Part shown: positions 63,690 to 64,000 of the stretch, piece by piece | Position numbering within the stretch: position 1 is the first letter of the stretch | Layout: each line of letters opens with the position of its first letter | Source of the DNA: Pseudomonas tructae | GTDB lineage: Bacteria > Pseudomonadota > Gammaproteobacteria > Pseudomonadales > Pseudomonadaceae | Reading direction: 5' to 3' | Length of the DNA stretch: 64,000 nucleotides | Assembly (NCBI RefSeq): GCF_004214895.1 | Contig: NZ_CP035952.1 | Location: forward strand, 4,412,501-4,476,500 | Translations under genes and position numbers: made by a program | The notes under the pieces: generated by a model | What the model was told of the DNA's origin: nothing | Databases searched by the model: none | What the model saw: only the letters and a program-made list of their open reading frames with translations

Positions 63690-64000
63690 TCAGGCCTCGG
63701 CAACTTTGCGGTAGTTGTGACCGATCGGGTGAGGCTGATTGCGCGCCTTGGCCAGCTCGATCTGCTTCTGCCGGTCAATGGCACTGCGCCGGGTCTTTTC
63801 GCTCAGGCTGTCCCAGCAATGCGGGCAGCTGATGCCTGGCGAATAGTGCTCGGACGCACGCTCCTCCACGCTGATCGGGGTGCGGCAGGCATGACACTGG
63901 TCGTAGTCACCTTCGCTCAGGTCGTGACGCACGGTGACCCGGTTGTCGAACACAAAGCAGTCACCCTCCCAGCGGCTTTCATCCTGGGGTACCTCTTCGA
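63690..64000 (-). CDS. trhO: tRNA U34 hydroxylase, 3' part (window edge)
   Basis: This is the C-terminal end of a rhodanese-related protein. It continues past the window edge, so about the last 103 residues are seen. [18 protein letters not shown], the cysteine pairs CHAC and CPHC, and the tail [18 protein letters not shown] match the TrhO/YceA (UPF0176) C-terminus. TrhO uses prephenate-dependent or oxygen-dependent chemistry to hydroxylate uridine 34 of tRNA; the rhodanese Cys is outside the window. The stop abuts the DsbA-like gene. Confidence 0.88.
   Translation of the reverse strand, partial: EEVPQDESRWEGDCFVFDNRVTVRHDLSEGDYDQCHACRTPISVEERASEHYSPGISCPHCWDSLSEKTRRSAIDRQKQIELAKARNQPHPIGHNYRKVAEA

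Noticed and set aside
1..64000. CRISPR arrays, tRNA/rRNA genes, transposases, prophage or toxin-antitoxin genes
   Set aside because: I looked for spaced direct repeats, cloverleaf-like sequences and characteristic proteins and saw none; the only dispersed repeats are REP elements.

Overview
The window is a chromosomal segment of a Pseudomonas of the putida/fluorescens type. The reasons are: copies of the Pseudomonas REP palindrome between genes; Pseudomonas-typical small proteins (DUF3509, DUF2897); a fused TyrA-AroA protein; and gene order matching the region where pseudomonads carry their O-specific antigen locus. In P. aeruginosa that locus lies between ihfB/lapA and wbpM/comEA/pyrF, flanked by rpsA-cmk-tyrA/aroA-pheA-serC-gyrA-mtnA-ubiG-mupP. 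I saw no tRNA, rRNA, CRISPR array, transposase or prophage gene.

Layout. (1) 1-21.8 kb is a housekeeping and small-molecule region of short transcription units on both strands: a ZIP metal transporter, an ankyrin protein, an acireductone-dioxygenase-like protein lacking most metal ligands, aroC, prmB, a Smr-domain protein, folE, glutaredoxin and GST proteins, a BenE-type transporter, a chemoreceptor, a MocR regulator divergent from an MFS exporter, two oxidoreductases, pyrF and a periplasmic ComEA-like protein. (2) 22.2-42.1 kb is an O-antigen (LPS) cluster, entirely on the minus strand and visibly richer in A+T than its flanks. In transcription order it carries two wzz chain-length regulators, then after a 0.8-kb gene-free gap rmlC, fdtA/qdtA-like, ATP-grasp, SDR, HAD, fdtB-like aminotransferase, wzx, GT2, wzy-like, epimerase, hexapeptide acetyltransferase, GT, wbpL, wbpM and an OafA-type acyltransferase. 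(3) 42.3-52.8 kb is the conserved minus-strand block lapA, ihfB, rpsA, cmk, tyrA/aroA, pheA, serC, gyrA. (4) 53.0-64.0 kb holds mtnA with a divergent MTA/SAH deaminase, ubiG-mupP-yciK, a TenA/PqqC-like protein, a GGDEF-EAL protein, an ABC exporter, a DsbA-like protein and the 3' part of trhO, cut by the window edge.

How it fits together. In the O-antigen cluster WbpM and an SDR would make a UDP-6-deoxy-HexNAc that WbpL loads onto undecaprenyl phosphate. RmlC and the epimerase suggest a dTDP-L-rhamnose or 6-deoxy-L-talose branch, and the FdtA/FdtB pair a dTDP-3-amino-3,6-dideoxyhexose. Wzx, Wzy and Wzz handle export and polymerisation. rmlA, rmlB and rmlD are not in the window, so the dTDP branch needs enzymes from elsewhere. 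The least explained part is the ATP-grasp/SDR/HAD trio embedded between fdtA and fdtB. Other points of interest are three enzymes with substituted key residues (the acireductone-dioxygenase-like protein, the isochorismatase-like hydrolase and MtnA), the missing hisC between pheA and tyrA/aroA, and REP elements, one of which supplies a stop codon.
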